Origin: Rhodanobacter sp. 67-28
GTDB lineage: Bacteria; Pseudomonadota; Gammaproteobacteria; Xanthomonadales; Rhodanobacteraceae
Direction: 5' to 3'
NCBI GenBank assembly: GCA_001898415.1
Contig: MKTU01000024.1
Location: 1 to 64,000 of the forward strand
DNA length: 64,000 nt
Of the stretch, positions 25,995 to 35,180 are shown one piece after another. The position numbers and the translations under genes are program-made. Under the pieces are notes generated by a model that saw only the letters and a program-made list of their open reading frames with translations, was not told the DNA's origin and did no database searches. Position 1 is the first letter of the stretch. Each line of letters starts with the position of its first letter.

Positions 25995-26606
25995 ATGAAG
26001 ATGCATTTCGCGGGATCGATGGCAGTGGCCGCGCTGTTCGCGCTGGCTTCGGCGACGGCGACCGCCGCCGCGCTCGCCCCCGGCACCATCGCGCCGACCT
26101 TCACCGCCCAGGCCAGCCAGGCCGGCAAGCAGTTCACCTTCTCGCTGGCCGACGCGCTGAAGAAGGGGCCGGTGGTGGTTTATTTCTATCCCTCGGCCTA
26201 TACCAGCGGCTGCGACCTCGAAGCGCACACGTTTGCGGTCAACCGGGACAAGTTCGATGCCGCCGGTGCGACCATCATCGGCGTGTCGGCCGACAGCATC
26301 GACCGGCTCGACGTGTTTTCGGCCGACCCGGACTACTGCGCCGGCAAGTTCCCGGTCGCGTCGGATGCCGAGGTCAAGGTCGCGCTTTCCTACGGCCTGG
26401 AGGCGATGAAGGCACGCCCGGGCATGAAGGACGTGCGTGGCATGGCCATCGACCACGCGTTCATCCCGCGCACGACCTTCGTCATCGCCGGCGACGGCAA
26501 GATCGTCGCCACGCTTTCCTCGGAGGCCGATCATCTGCGCCCCGACGAGCACGTGAAAGAGGCACTGGCCATCGTGCAGAAACTGCACGCCGGCAAGGCG
26601 CCGTAA
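25995..26606 (+). CDS. Exported peroxiredoxin (BCP/AhpC-TSA family)
   Basis: This 203-residue thioredoxin-fold peroxidase has a signal peptide (about 1-25, ending ATATAAA). The peroxidatic Cys73 sits in YTSGCDLEAHTF, the position of TPGC in BCP proteins, and PSAYTSGC keeps the fold. Cys115 (PDYCAGKF) could act as resolving cysteine. It should reduce peroxides in the periplasm. A GAGGA ribosome site precedes the ATG, and the gene is 106 bases after the kinase, so it may be in the same transcript or separately promoted. Confidence 0.88.
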   Translation: MKMHFAGSMAVAALFALASATATAAALAPGTIAPTFTAQASQAGKQFTFSLADALKKGPVVVYFYPSAYTSGCDLEAHTFAVNRDKFDAAGATIIGVSADSIDRLDVFSADPDYCAGKFPVASDAEVKVALSYGLEAMKARPGMKDVRGMAIDHAFIPRTTFVIAGDGKIVATLSSEADHLRPDEHVKEALAIVQKLHAGKAP

Positions 26607-26615
26607 GCGGAACCC

Positions 26616-26643
26616 CGGCGCGCAGGGAATGACCTGCGCGCCG
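26616..26643 (+). terminator. Terminator-like hairpin after the peroxiredoxin gene
   Basis: An 11-bp perfect stem (CGGCGCGCAGG at 26616-26626 with CCTGCGCGCCG at 26633-26643) closes a six-base loop ten bases after the stop codon. No T tract follows, so it may slow or protect rather than end transcripts. The next promoter begins 18 bases later. Confidence 0.55.
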
Positions 26644-26661
26644 ACCTGATCGGGTGACGAT

Positions 26662-26690
26662 GCAACCGTGTGCGTGCCGGAGGGCACTCA
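26662..26690 (+). promoter_or_regulatory. ECF-type promoter before the ABC exporter
   Basis: GCAACC (26662-26667), 16 bases, GCACTCA (26684-26690), ending 103 bases before the exporter ATG. The leader after it contains no convincing open frame. Confidence 0.7.
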
Positions 26691-26793
26691 CCGCCATCGC
26701 GGTCGCCCGCGGTGACGAGGCGCTGCCGCCGATCGTGACGGAGCGTCTCCGCACCGCGGCGCGCTCGCGGGCCATCCACCCGGATCAGCAGCG

Positions 26794-28560
26794 ATGCCTG
26801 ACGAACCCTCGGCGCCCGGCCGCACGCTCGACTTGCTGCGTTCGCTCGCGCGCACGCTCACGGCGGATGACGTCGCGGAGATCGTCGCCTATGTCGTGCT
26901 GTCGCTGGCGGCGGCACTGGCCGGCAGCCTCGCCGCGGTGCTGCTGGTGCCGCTGGTGCAGCCGGGGCATCCCCTGCAACTGGCGGGCGGCATGTTCGAC
27001 GCCGGTGGCGGCGTCGAGAGGCGGGCCACCGCGTTTGCGGCGGCCACCGCGGCTTTCGCCGTGCTGCGCTGGCTGGTCGCGTGGCTCGGTGCGCGGCTGA
27101 CCAGCCGTTACGGCGTGGCCCGGCGGCGTGCCGTGCATGCGCGGCTGGTCGATGCGCCACTCGCCTCGCTGGCCGACTCGACCTCCGCCGAAATCGCGAA
27201 CGTCCTGACCTACAACGTCGAGTTCCTCACCCAGGGCTTCGCCGCGCTGCTGCAGTTGCTGGTCGCCGGGGTCACCACGGTCGTCAGCCTGGCCTTCGCG
27301 TTCTGGGTGTCGCCGCCGCTGATGCTGGCGGCACCCCTGCTGGTCGGTTTCGCGCTGGTCGCGTCGCGCAGCTTCGGCCGCGAACAGTCGCAGGTCGGCC
27401 GTCGCTATGTCGCCGACATGACGCGGCTGTTCTGGCTGAGCGAGGATTTTCCGCGGCGCCTGCGCCACATCCGTTCGTTCGAGCGCGCGGATGCGGAGAA
27501 GGAGAGTTACGGCGCCATTTCCGCAGCGCTGGGCCATGGCTACCGGCGCCAGCTGGAGCTGGTGGCGGCCGGCCGGCTGGTGCTCGAACTGCTGGCGGCG
27601 GTCGTGATCGCCGCCGTCTTCGTGCTCGCCTGGCGCTGGCACGGCGTCGACCAGTCGTCGCTGATCGCGGTGTGCCTGCTGCTCGGGCGCCTGTTGCCCT
27701 ACCTGGTATCGACGCGGCAGTGCTTCCAGCAATTGCGTTCGGCCGTTCCGGCGTTCGCGCTGTGGCAGCGTTACATGAGTCTGGACGCGGTGCGTGCGCC
27801 GGCAGCGCCATCGCCGGCCACGCCGTCGGCGCGGAACGCGCTGCACATCGAACGGATGCGACTGGCGCCGCCGCTGGCCGGCATCGACGTCCGTCACCTG
27901 AGTCTGCGGCCCGGCGAACTGACCCTGGTCTGCGGCGACTCCGGCATCGGCAAGAGCAGTCTGGTCGACGTGCTGGCCGGCATGAGCATGCCCGGCGCTT
28001 TTGCCGCGCGCGTGGATGGACGCGCCATCGACTTCGGCGAATACCGGGAACTCGTGCGGCATGGCGCCTATGTCAGCCAGAGCGTGCGGCCGTGGCAGCA
28101 CTCGGTGCGCGAATGCCTGCGCTGGGCCGCGCCCGAGGCCGATGACGCGGCGATGCAAGCCGCGCTGCGGGACGTCGGCCTCGGCCCGCGACTGGCCGCT
28201 TCGCCGCAAGGGCTGGACACCGTGCTGCACGGCACGTCGAGCCGGCTCTCCGGCGGCGAGCTGCAGCGACTGCTGCTCGCCCAGGTGATCCTGCGCCAAC
28301 CTTTCCTGGCCGTGCTCGACGAAGCAACCAGCGCGCTCGACGCCGCCTCCGAAATCCACGTGCTTGCCGCCATCAAACGCCGGCTGCCGCAGACGATACT
28401 CGTCGTGGTGTCGCACCGGGCCAGCGTGGCGGAGCTGGCCGACCAGTGCCTGGCCATCGACGCCGATCTCGTCGCGACGGTCGCCACCCGCAGCGACCCG
28501 CGCGGCCCCGTGCCGCTGGAACCCGGCAGGCGCGGGCGCCCGCACGACAGCCTGGCCTGA
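26794..28560 (+). CDS. ABC transporter, fused membrane and ATPase domains
   Basis: This 588-residue half-transporter has an N-terminal six-helix exporter domain (about 28-320; for example VAYVVLSLAAALAGSLAAVL). The ATPase has Walker A GDSGIGKS at 381-388, Q-loop Gln430, signature LSGGE at 485-489, Walker B LAVLDE at 505-510 and the D-loop SALD. It works as a dimer and is the type that exports lipids, peptides or glycans. No peptidase C39 domain is present. The promoter it shares with the island genes suggests that it exports or flips a product of this region. Confidence 0.86.
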   Translation: MPDEPSAPGRTLDLLRSLARTLTADDVAEIVAYVVLSLAAALAGSLAAVLLVPLVQPGHPLQLAGGMFDAGGGVERRATAFAAATAAFAVLRWLVAWLGARLTSRYGVARRRAVHARLVDAPLASLADSTSAEIANVLTYNVEFLTQGFAALLQLLVAGVTTVVSLAFAFWVSPPLMLAAPLLVGFALVASRSFGREQSQVGRRYVADMTRLFWLSEDFPRRLRHIRSFERADAEKESYGAISAALGHGYRRQLELVAAGRLVLELLAAVVIAAVFVLAWRWHGVDQSSLIAVCLLLGRLLPYLVSTRQCFQQLRSAVPAFALWQRYMSLDAVRAPAAPSPATPSARNALHIERMRLAPPLAGIDVRHLSLRPGELTLVCGDSGIGKSSLVDVLAGMSMPGAFAARVDGRAIDFGEYRELVRHGAYVSQSVRPWQHSVRECLRWAAPEADDAAMQAALRDVGLGPRLAASPQGLDTVLHGTSSRLSGGELQRLLLAQVILRQPFLAVLDEATSALDAASEIHVLAAIKRRLPQTILVVVSHRASVAELADQCLAIDADLVATVATRSDPRGPVPLEPGRRGRPHDSLA

Positions 28561-28740
28561 GCCGTCAGCCGGCACCCTGCCGTCGATCCCGCCTCGCTGC
28601 GATCACCCTTGCACTGCCTGACTGCGCAAGTGGGTCGGCGTCGAACGTCTTTGCGGATTTGCAGCCTGCAGGCGCGTCGGAACGTGGACCCGTGGTCGCG
28701 CTCCATGCCAAAGTCCGTTTTGCAGCGGGCTTCGGCCGTT

Positions 28741-30177
28741 TCAGGGGGCGGGGGGCATCTGTTCTTGCCGCCGCTGGCCGCGGCGGTAGAACATCAGCCC
28801 GATGCCGATCAGCAGCACCGAGCCGCCCACCACCTTGAGCAGGAACAGGCCGGGATTGCTGCTGTTGGCGGGTGGGATCATCGAGGTGACGATCGCCAGC
28901 GAGGTGACCGCGAAACCGGTGAGCCCGGCCAGCCAGCAACCCAGGGCGCCGCCGGGCGACAGGTTGACGCCTTCGTTGCGGCCGGCGGCGCGGCGGCGCA
29001 GCAGCGGGAAGGCCAGCAGGATGTAGAGCAGCGGCAGCAGCGACATGATCGCGGTCATGTCGACCAGGATGATGTAGGCCTCGTGGATGCTGGCGCCGGA
29101 CAATGCCGCCGCCAGCACCAGCGATACCAGGATGCCCTGGGTGATCAAGGCCACATGGGGCGTGCCATGCCTGGGGTGCAGGCGGCCCAGCGCGGCGGGC
29201 AGGTAGCGGTCGACGCCCACCACGAAGGGCAGCCGCGCCGTGCCCGTGACCCAGGCGGAGATGGAGCCGATCGTGCCGACCGTGACCAGTGCCGCGGTCA
29301 GCGGGCCGAATATCGGCAGGCCGATCCGCTCGCCGATCGCCGACAGTGCCTGGGGAATGCCGGCGATGATGTCGATCGTCGAGGCGGGCAGCGCGATCAG
29401 CAGGGATGCCGTGCCGGCGATATAGATGGCCGCGATGACCACGCAGGAAATCAGCGTGGCGCGCGGGATCTGCCGGCGCGGATCCTTGATTTCCCCGCCG
29501 AGTATCAGCCCGAGTTCGAGCCCCTGGAAGGCGAGGGCCATCGTCGCGAAGGTGGAAAAGGTCGCGAGCTTGCCGAAGTCCGGCATCACGTTCGCCGCGG
29601 TGATCGTCGTGGCCGGACCGAAGCGGTACGCGGCCAGCGCGCCGGCGGCGAGGATGAGTGCCGCCGCCGACCAGGTCGCGATGCCGCCGATGTTCTGCAG
29701 CCACTTGGCGCGTTCCAGGCCGAGGATGCCGAGCCCGGTCGCGGCCCACAGCACCGTCAGGCAGTAGACGAGGTGGTAGCTGCCGTCGCCGGCGTGCGCC
29801 AGCCAGCGGTCGCCGCCGACATGCAGGAAGATGCCGGCGCTGAACAGCAGTGCGAACGGAAAATAGACCAGATTGGAGACCCAGTACGTCCAGCCGGCGA
29901 TGAAGCCGTGCATGTCGCCGAACGCCGCCTTCGACCACAGGTACAGGCCGCCCTCTCCGGGCACGCGCGAACTCAGTTCGAGCACCGCCAGCGCCAGGGG
30001 GATGAAGAACCCGACGAGTCCAAGCAACCACAGCAGCAGGCTCGACGGCCCCACCTGGGCCGCCATCGACAGCCAGCGCAACGCGACGATCGCCGCGATG
30101 TTGAACAGCACCAGGTCCCTGGTGCCGAGCACGCGACGCAGGCCCGGTTCGTTCTTCCCTGCCGATGTTGCGGCCAT
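28741..30177 (-). CDS. APC-family amino acid permease
   Basis: This 478-residue inner-membrane protein has about 12 helices. It begins LRRVLGTRDLVLFNIAAIVALRW, and its helix 1 and 3 blocks include PGEGGLYLWSKAAFGDMHGF and GLELGLILGGEIKDPRRQIP, typical of the APC superfamily. It would carry an amino acid or amine with protons. It has no obvious link to the galactose genes upstream of it, although it may be cotranscribed because the gap to the MFS gene is 49 bases. The 180 bases after it (28561-28740) hold no recognised feature. Confidence 0.88.
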   Translation of the reverse strand: MAATSAGKNEPGLRRVLGTRDLVLFNIAAIVALRWLSMAAQVGPSSLLLWLLGLVGFFIPLALAVLELSSRVPGEGGLYLWSKAAFGDMHGFIAGWTYWVSNLVYFPFALLFSAGIFLHVGGDRWLAHAGDGSYHLVYCLTVLWAATGLGILGLERAKWLQNIGGIATWSAAALILAAGALAAYRFGPATTITAANVMPDFGKLATFSTFATMALAFQGLELGLILGGEIKDPRRQIPRATLISCVVIAAIYIAGTASLLIALPASTIDIIAGIPQALSAIGERIGLPIFGPLTAALVTVGTIGSISAWVTGTARLPFVVGVDRYLPAALGRLHPRHGTPHVALITQGILVSLVLAAALSGASIHEAYIILVDMTAIMSLLPLLYILLAFPLLRRRAAGRNEGVNLSPGGALGCWLAGLTGFAVTSLAIVTSMIPPANSSNPGLFLLKVVGGSVLLIGIGLMFYRRGQRRQEQMPPAP

Positions 30178-30226
30178 GATGCGTTACTCCCGGAAAACGG
30201 CGACGGATGCGGTGACCAGGCGTGCC

Positions 30227-31615
30227 TTATTGCCCGATTTCGCGCAGCGGCTTGCCGGCCATCAGGTTGCGCTCGATCTGCTCCAGCGTGACGTTCCTGG
30301 TCTCCGGGATCAGCCAGAAGGTGATCAGCAGGAACACCCCGTTGAGCGCCGCGTAAAGCCAGAACGTGGCGGCGTTGCCGATGCTGTTGAGCAGGGTCAG
30401 GAAGGTGGCGCCCACGATCATGTTGGCGACCCAGTTGGTGAAGGTGGAGCAGCCGATGCCGAAGTCGCGGCCCTTCAGCGGCTGCACTTCCGAGCACAGC
30501 GTCCAGATCAGCGGGCCGGCCGACATCGCGAAGCCCACGATGAACAGCAGCAGCATCGCCACCGTGAAGAGCTGCTCGCCGTGCGTGGCGATGCCCAGGT
30601 GCATCATCGTGCCGACCAGGCCCATGCCCAGTGCCATCACCGCGAAGCCGGTGTACAGGATCGGCTTGCGGCCCCAGCGGTCGACCAGGCCGATCGCGAT
30701 GAAGGTGGCCAGCACGTTGGTCAGGCCGACGATCGCGGTGAACCACATCTGCGCCGCGGTGGCGTAGCCCATGTCCCGGAAGATCCGCGGCGCGTAGTAC
30801 ATCACCACGTTCATGCCGGTGAACTGCTGCATCACCTGCAGCAGCACGCCCAGCCCCACCGAGCGGCGGAAGTTGCGGTTCTGCAGGAAAAGGTGCCAGC
30901 CGCGCTGCGGCGTCTTCAGCTGCTCCTCGATGTCGGCCACTTCGCGTGCGACATGGTCGGCGTCGCCGCGCAGCTTCTGCAGCACGCCGGTGGCCTCCTG
31001 CTTGCGCCCGCGCATCATCAGCCAGCGCGGGCTGTCCGGCAGCAGGAACAGGCCGAGCAGGAACAGCACGCCGGGCAGCGCGATGATGCCCAGCATCCAG
31101 CGCCAGTTGCCGCTGTAGCTGAACGCGGTATCGGACAGGAACGCCACCAGGATGCCGATGGTGATCATCAGCTGGTACAGCGAGATCATCGCGCCGCGGA
31201 TGTTCTCCGGCGCCACCTCGGCCAGGTACAGCGGCGCGGTGAAAGTGGCCACGCCGATCGCCAGGCCCAGGATCACGCGGGCCACGATCAGCGCCTCCGG
31301 CGACCATGCGCCGCCGCTGAGCAGCGAGCCGAGAACGAACAGCACGCCAGCCAGGATCAGTGACCGCTTGCGCCCCAGCGCCGCCGACATCCAGCCCGCG
31401 CCCAGCGCGCCGATCGCCGCGCCCAGCATCATCGCGCTGACGATCCACTCGATCATGTGGTCGGAGATCTGGAACTCTGTCTGGATGAACTGGGTGGCGC
31501 CGGAGATGACGCCGATGTCCAGGCCGAACATCAGCCCGGCCAGCGCGGCCAGTGCGCAGGTGAAAACGGCGGTTGTCTTCGGTCGCACGATGGCGCTTGC
31601 GGCGATGGCGTTCAT
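30227..31615 (-). CDS. MFS sugar:proton symporter (GalP-like)
   Basis: This 462-residue transporter has 12 helices and the sugar-porter motifs: GFxxGxxG-like GLMFGLDIGVISGA in helix 1, GRKRSL after helix 2, PESPRWL-like PDSPRWLM after helix 6, DRWGRKP in loop 8-9 and PETRNVTLEQIE at the end. It probably brings D-galactose into the cell for the adjacent oxidation pathway. A GGGGAG site lies six bases before the ATG. It is the last gene of the galactose operon. Confidence 0.9.
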   Translation of the reverse strand: MNAIAASAIVRPKTTAVFTCALAALAGLMFGLDIGVISGATQFIQTEFQISDHMIEWIVSAMMLGAAIGALGAGWMSAALGRKRSLILAGVLFVLGSLLSGGAWSPEALIVARVILGLAIGVATFTAPLYLAEVAPENIRGAMISLYQLMITIGILVAFLSDTAFSYSGNWRWMLGIIALPGVLFLLGLFLLPDSPRWLMMRGRKQEATGVLQKLRGDADHVAREVADIEEQLKTPQRGWHLFLQNRNFRRSVGLGVLLQVMQQFTGMNVVMYYAPRIFRDMGYATAAQMWFTAIVGLTNVLATFIAIGLVDRWGRKPILYTGFAVMALGMGLVGTMMHLGIATHGEQLFTVAMLLLFIVGFAMSAGPLIWTLCSEVQPLKGRDFGIGCSTFTNWVANMIVGATFLTLLNSIGNAATFWLYAALNGVFLLITFWLIPETRNVTLEQIERNLMAGKPLREIGQ

Positions 31616-31674
31616 GAATTCTCCCCAGGTTCGGAATGCGGTCGGCGGTGTGGATAGAGAGGATCGAGCGGGGC

Positions 31675-32589
31675 CTACGACGGCGACAGGAGCGCCTCCG
31701 GCATGCCGGCGAAACGCGCTTCGGCCAGGCCGCGCACGCCGGCGGCGGTGGCGAACACGGCACCGTTCAGCGGCTCGTCGCGCAACGCATCGGCCGAGAG
31801 GCCGTCGCGCGCGCTGGTCATGTAGAGCGTGTCCAGCGCCGCGCCACCCAGCGCCGGTCGCGTGGGCTGCCGGGCCGGCAGGCGGACGATGCTGTCCTCG
31901 CTGCCGTCGGCGCGGTAGCGCACCACGCGCGCCATGCCCCATTGCGCACTCCACAGGCCGCCTTCGGCGTCCACCGTCGCGCCATCGGGCTCGCCCGCGA
32001 TGCCGCGCAGGTCGACGAAGTTGCGCGGCGGACCGATCGTGCCGTCGGCGGCGTAGTCGCAGCACTGGATGCGCCGCGTGGGCGAATCGCAGAAATACAT
32101 GGAGCCGCCGTCGGGGCTGAAGGCGAGGCTGTTGCTGATCGCCACCGTCGGCAGCGGCAGGCGCTGCAGCGAGAGGTCGGCGTTCAAGCGGTAGAAGCTG
32201 CCGATGGCGCGTTTCGCCTCGCCGGCCGGCGGCTCGTGCAAGGTGCCGAAGACGAAGCGGCCCTGGCGGTCGCACACGCCATCGTTGAGCCGCGTGGGCA
32301 GGTCGGCCTCGACCTCGACGATGGGTTGCAGCGTGCCGCTGTCCAGATGAAAGAATGCCAGCCGCGAGGCCAGCCCCAGCAGCAACCAGCCGTCCGCCTC
32401 GCACAAGGCGAACGAGGCCAGCCGCTCGGGCAGCGCCCACTGGCGGGTGGCGCCATCGTGCGGCGTGCAGCGCCACAGCGTGGCGTTCGGGATATCGGTC
32501 CAGTACAGCGCCTGCGCGCGCGGACACCACAGCACGCCCTCGCCAAGCTGGTTGGCCGCATCGACGACAACGCGCGCCGTGCCGTTCAC
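31675..32589 (-). CDS. SMP-30/gluconolaconase-like sugar lactonase
   Basis: This 304-residue propeller begins VVVDAANQLGEGVLWCPRAQALYWTDI and has the calcium-site blocks LPTRLNDGVCDRQGRFVFGT and ISNSLAFSPDGGSMYFCDS. In this operon it should hydrolyse D-galactono-lactone to D-galactonate. The acidic residue of GEG, the Asn of RLND and the Asn/Asp of the later blades are the usual metal ligands of this family. Its start overlaps the dehydrogenase stop by four bases. Confidence 0.9.
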   Translation of the reverse strand: MNGTARVVVDAANQLGEGVLWCPRAQALYWTDIPNATLWRCTPHDGATRQWALPERLASFALCEADGWLLLGLASRLAFFHLDSGTLQPIVEVEADLPTRLNDGVCDRQGRFVFGTLHEPPAGEAKRAIGSFYRLNADLSLQRLPLPTVAISNSLAFSPDGGSMYFCDSPTRRIQCCDYAADGTIGPPRNFVDLRGIAGEPDGATVDAEGGLWSAQWGMARVVRYRADGSEDSIVRLPARQPTRPALGGAALDTLYMTSARDGLSADALRDEPLNGAVFATAAGVRGLAEARFAGMPEALLSPS

Positions 32590-33350
32590 ACCCAGCCGCC
32601 GTCAACAATGAAATCCTTGGCGGTGATCATGCGGCTGTCGTCGGCAGCAAGGAACAGGGCGGCGCGGGCCAGATCCTCGGCCAGCACGTGGCCGGGCAGG
32701 CATTGCTCGCGGGCAATCTCGGCCTCGCCCGCGGCGTCCAGCCACAACCGCTGCTGCTTCTCGGTGATCACCCAGCCGGGCACCAGGCAATTGATGCGGA
32801 TGCGCTGCCGCCCCAGCTCGCGCGCGAGGCCGGCGACCAGGCCGTGGATGGCGGCCTTGGCCATGGTGTACATCGGGTAGCCGTCGTTCTTGATCATCCA
32901 GCTGGTGGAGCCCAGGCAGATCACCGAGCCACCGCCCAGCGCGGCCATGTCCGCCACCACGGCCTGGGTGGCGAAGTACTGGTGGCGCAGGTTCACCGCC
33001 ACGCTGCAGTCGAACTCGGCCGGCGTGGTGGCCGCGAACTCATGCCGCACGTCGTTGGCGGCGTTGTTGACCAGCACCGCGATGGGGCCGATCGCCGCGC
33101 GCGCCTGCGCGATTGCTTTTGCCAGCGCAGCGAGATCGGTGAGGTCGCAGGCGATGAACAGCGGTCGGTGGGCGACGTCGGCGAGACCGTCGAGCAGCGA
33201 TTGCGCCGACGCGGTATCCACATCGAGGAAGGCGACCCGCGCACCCTGCCGCGCAAAGTGCCCGACGAAGGCCGCGCCGATGCCGCTGGCGCCGCCGGTG
33301 ATCAGCACGCTGCGGTCGATCAAGCTGGGATAGCTGGCGAACGAAGGCAT
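32586..33350 (-). CDS. Short-chain dehydrogenase, probable D-galactose 1-dehydrogenase
   Basis: This 254-residue SDR has the cofactor motif TGGASGIG (18-25), NNAAND at 95-100 and the catalytic Tyr161-x3-Lys165 in YTMAK with an upstream Ser. The C-terminus EDLARAALFLAADDSRMITAKDFIVDGGWV is a typical SDR end. Position between a lactonase and galactonate dehydratase makes oxidation of D-galactose to its lactone the likely reaction. L-arabinose or D-fucose as substrates cannot be excluded. Confidence 0.86.
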   Translation of the reverse strand: MPSFASYPSLIDRSVLITGGASGIGAAFVGHFARQGARVAFLDVDTASAQSLLDGLADVAHRPLFIACDLTDLAALAKAIAQARAAIGPIAVLVNNAANDVRHEFAATTPAEFDCSVAVNLRHQYFATQAVVADMAALGGGSVICLGSTSWMIKNDGYPMYTMAKAAIHGLVAGLARELGRQRIRINCLVPGWVITEKQQRLWLDAAGEAEIAREQCLPGHVLAEDLARAALFLAADDSRMITAKDFIVDGGWV

Positions 33351-33390
33351 CAGCAGGCTCCGGGGTCGGGGAAAGGCTCGGCGGGCATGC

Positions 33391-34539
33391 TCACCATTCG
33401 GCGACGCTGCCGTCGTCGTGGCGCCACAGCGGATTGCGCCAGCGGTGGCCGACCTTGGCGCGCTCGCTCACGTAGGCTTCGTTGATCTCGATGCCGAGGC
33501 CCGGGCCGCCGGGAATCGCGACGTAGCCGCCCTCGTAGGCGAAGACGTTGCGGTCGACCACGTAGTCGAGCAGGTCGTTGGCGGCGTTGTAGTGGATGCC
33601 CAGGCTCTGCTCCTGGATGAAGGCGTTGTGGCAGACCGCATCGAGCTGCAGGTTGGCCGCCAGTGCGATCGGGCCCAGCGGGCAGTGCAGCGCCAGCGCC
33701 ACGTCGTAGGCTTCGGCCATCGCCGCGATCTTGCGCGTCTCGGTGATGCCGCCGGCATGCGAGGGATCGGGCTGGATGATGTCCACGCCGCCGCGCTCCA
33801 GCACGCGCTTGAAGTCGTAGCGCGAATACAGCCGCTCGCCCAACGCGATCGGCGCCGGCGCAATGGCGGCGAGTTCCGGAATCGCATCCAGGTGTTCGGA
33901 CAGCACCGGCTCCTCGATGAACATCAGCTTGTACGGCGCCAGCTCGCGCATCAGCACCTTGGCCATCGGCTTGTGCACGCGGCCGTGGAAATCGAGGGCC
34001 AGGCCGATGTGCGTGCCGACCGCCTCGCGCACGGCCTGCACGTTCTCGAGCACGCGCTCGACCTTGGCGTAGCTGTCGACGAAGTGCATCTCCTCGGTGC
34101 CATTCATCTTGACCGCGGTAAAGCCGTGTTCGACCGCGGCCCTGGCGGCCTTGGCCGTATCCGCCGGGCGGTCGCCGCCGATCCACGAGTACACGCGGAT
34201 GCGCTCGCGCACCGGACCGCCGAGCAGCTCATGCACCGGGACGCCGAGATGCTTGCCCTTGATGTCCCACAGCGCCTGGTCGACGCCGGCGATGGCGCTC
34301 ATCAGGATCGGGCCGCCGCGATAGAAGCTGCCGCGGTACATCACGTTCCACAGGTCCTCGATGTGGCGCGGATCCTTGCCGACCAGGTAGTCGGACAACT
34401 CCTCGACCGCAGCAGCCACGGTATGCGCGCGGCCTTCCACCACCGGTTCGCCCCAGCCGCAGATGCCGGCATCGGTGTCGATGCGCAGGAACAGCCAGCG
34501 CGGGGGCACCAGGAAGGTGGTGAGTTTGGTGATCTTCAT
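33391..34539 (-). CDS. dgoD: D-galactonate dehydratase
   Basis: This 382-residue enolase-superfamily enzyme has exactly the length of E. coli DgoD. The catalytic residues fall at the same numbers: Asp183 and His185 in LDFHGRVH, Glu209 in FIEEP, Glu235 in [11 protein letters not shown] and His285 in LHCPLGP. It converts D-galactonate to 2-keto-3-deoxygalactonate with magnesium. The ATG at 34539 overlaps the dgoA stop by four bases. A longer frame to 34578 is not needed. Confidence 0.97.
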   Translation of the reverse strand: MKITKLTTFLVPPRWLFLRIDTDAGICGWGEPVVEGRAHTVAAAVEELSDYLVGKDPRHIEDLWNVMYRGSFYRGGPILMSAIAGVDQALWDIKGKHLGVPVHELLGGPVRERIRVYSWIGGDRPADTAKAARAAVEHGFTAVKMNGTEEMHFVDSYAKVERVLENVQAVREAVGTHIGLALDFHGRVHKPMAKVLMRELAPYKLMFIEEPVLSEHLDAIPELAAIAPAPIALGERLYSRYDFKRVLERGGVDIIQPDPSHAGGITETRKIAAMAEAYDVALALHCPLGPIALAANLQLDAVCHNAFIQEQSLGIHYNAANDLLDYVVDRNVFAYEGGYVAIPGGPGLGIEINEAYVSERAKVGHRWRNPLWRHDDGSVAEW

Positions 34540-35180
34540 GCACGGCGTTCCTGAGACTTTGGAGAGACCGCTGCCCACGCCTGCGCGAAAGCGCGGGCGC
34601 GATGGCCGACTTCATCGGCATCGATGCCGGGCGCGTAAAGCGCGGCACCGATGCCGAACCCTTGCGCGCCGGCGGCAACCCATGCCGCCATGTTGCCGGG
34701 CGCGATGCCACCGACCGGCAGCACCGCCGCCGGGGCTGGCAGCACCGCCCGCCAGGCCTTGAGCCCGGCGGGCGTCACCTGGTCGGCGGGAAACAGCTTC
34801 AGTCCGTCGGCACCGGCCGCCAGCGCGGCGAAGGCCTCGGTGGGCGTGGCGACGCCGGGCACGCAGACCATGCCGGCCGCCTTGGCGGCGCGGATCACGG
34901 CGGTATCGGCGTGCGGCATCACGATCAGACGACCACCGGCGGCGGCGACCTCAGCCACCTGCGCGGGCGTCATCACGGTGCCGGCGCCGACAAGAATGCT
35001 GTCGCCCAGGGACTGGCTGAGCCGACGGATGCTTTCCATCGGCTGCGGCGAGTTGAGCGGCACTTCCAGCATGCGAAAGCCGGCCTCGACGAGTACGCGG
35101 CCGATGCTCACGGCTTCGCCAGGGGCGATGCCACGCAGGATCGCGACCAGCGGCAGCGGATTGAGCCAGGAGCTCAGCAT
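34536..35180 (-). CDS. dgoA: 2-dehydro-3-deoxy-6-phosphogalactonate aldolase
   Basis: This 214-residue class I aldolase has the Schiff-base Lys128 in [11 protein letters not shown] and the acid/base Glu39 in [10 protein letters not shown], plus the phosphate-binding block [12 protein letters not shown]. It splits KDPGal into pyruvate and glyceraldehyde 3-phosphate. The LNSP after Glu39 is the DgoA form; KDPG aldolases usually have LRT. It overlaps dgoK by seven bases and dgoD by four. Confidence 0.95.
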   Translation of the reverse strand: MLSSWLNPLPLVAILRGIAPGEAVSIGRVLVEAGFRMLEVPLNSPQPMESIRRLSQSLGDSILVGAGTVMTPAQVAEVAAAGGRLIVMPHADTAVIRAAKAAGMVCVPGVATPTEAFAALAAGADGLKLFPADQVTPAGLKAWRAVLPAPAAVLPVGGIAPGNMAAWVAAGAQGFGIGAALYAPGIDADEVGHRARAFAQAWAAVSPKSQERRA

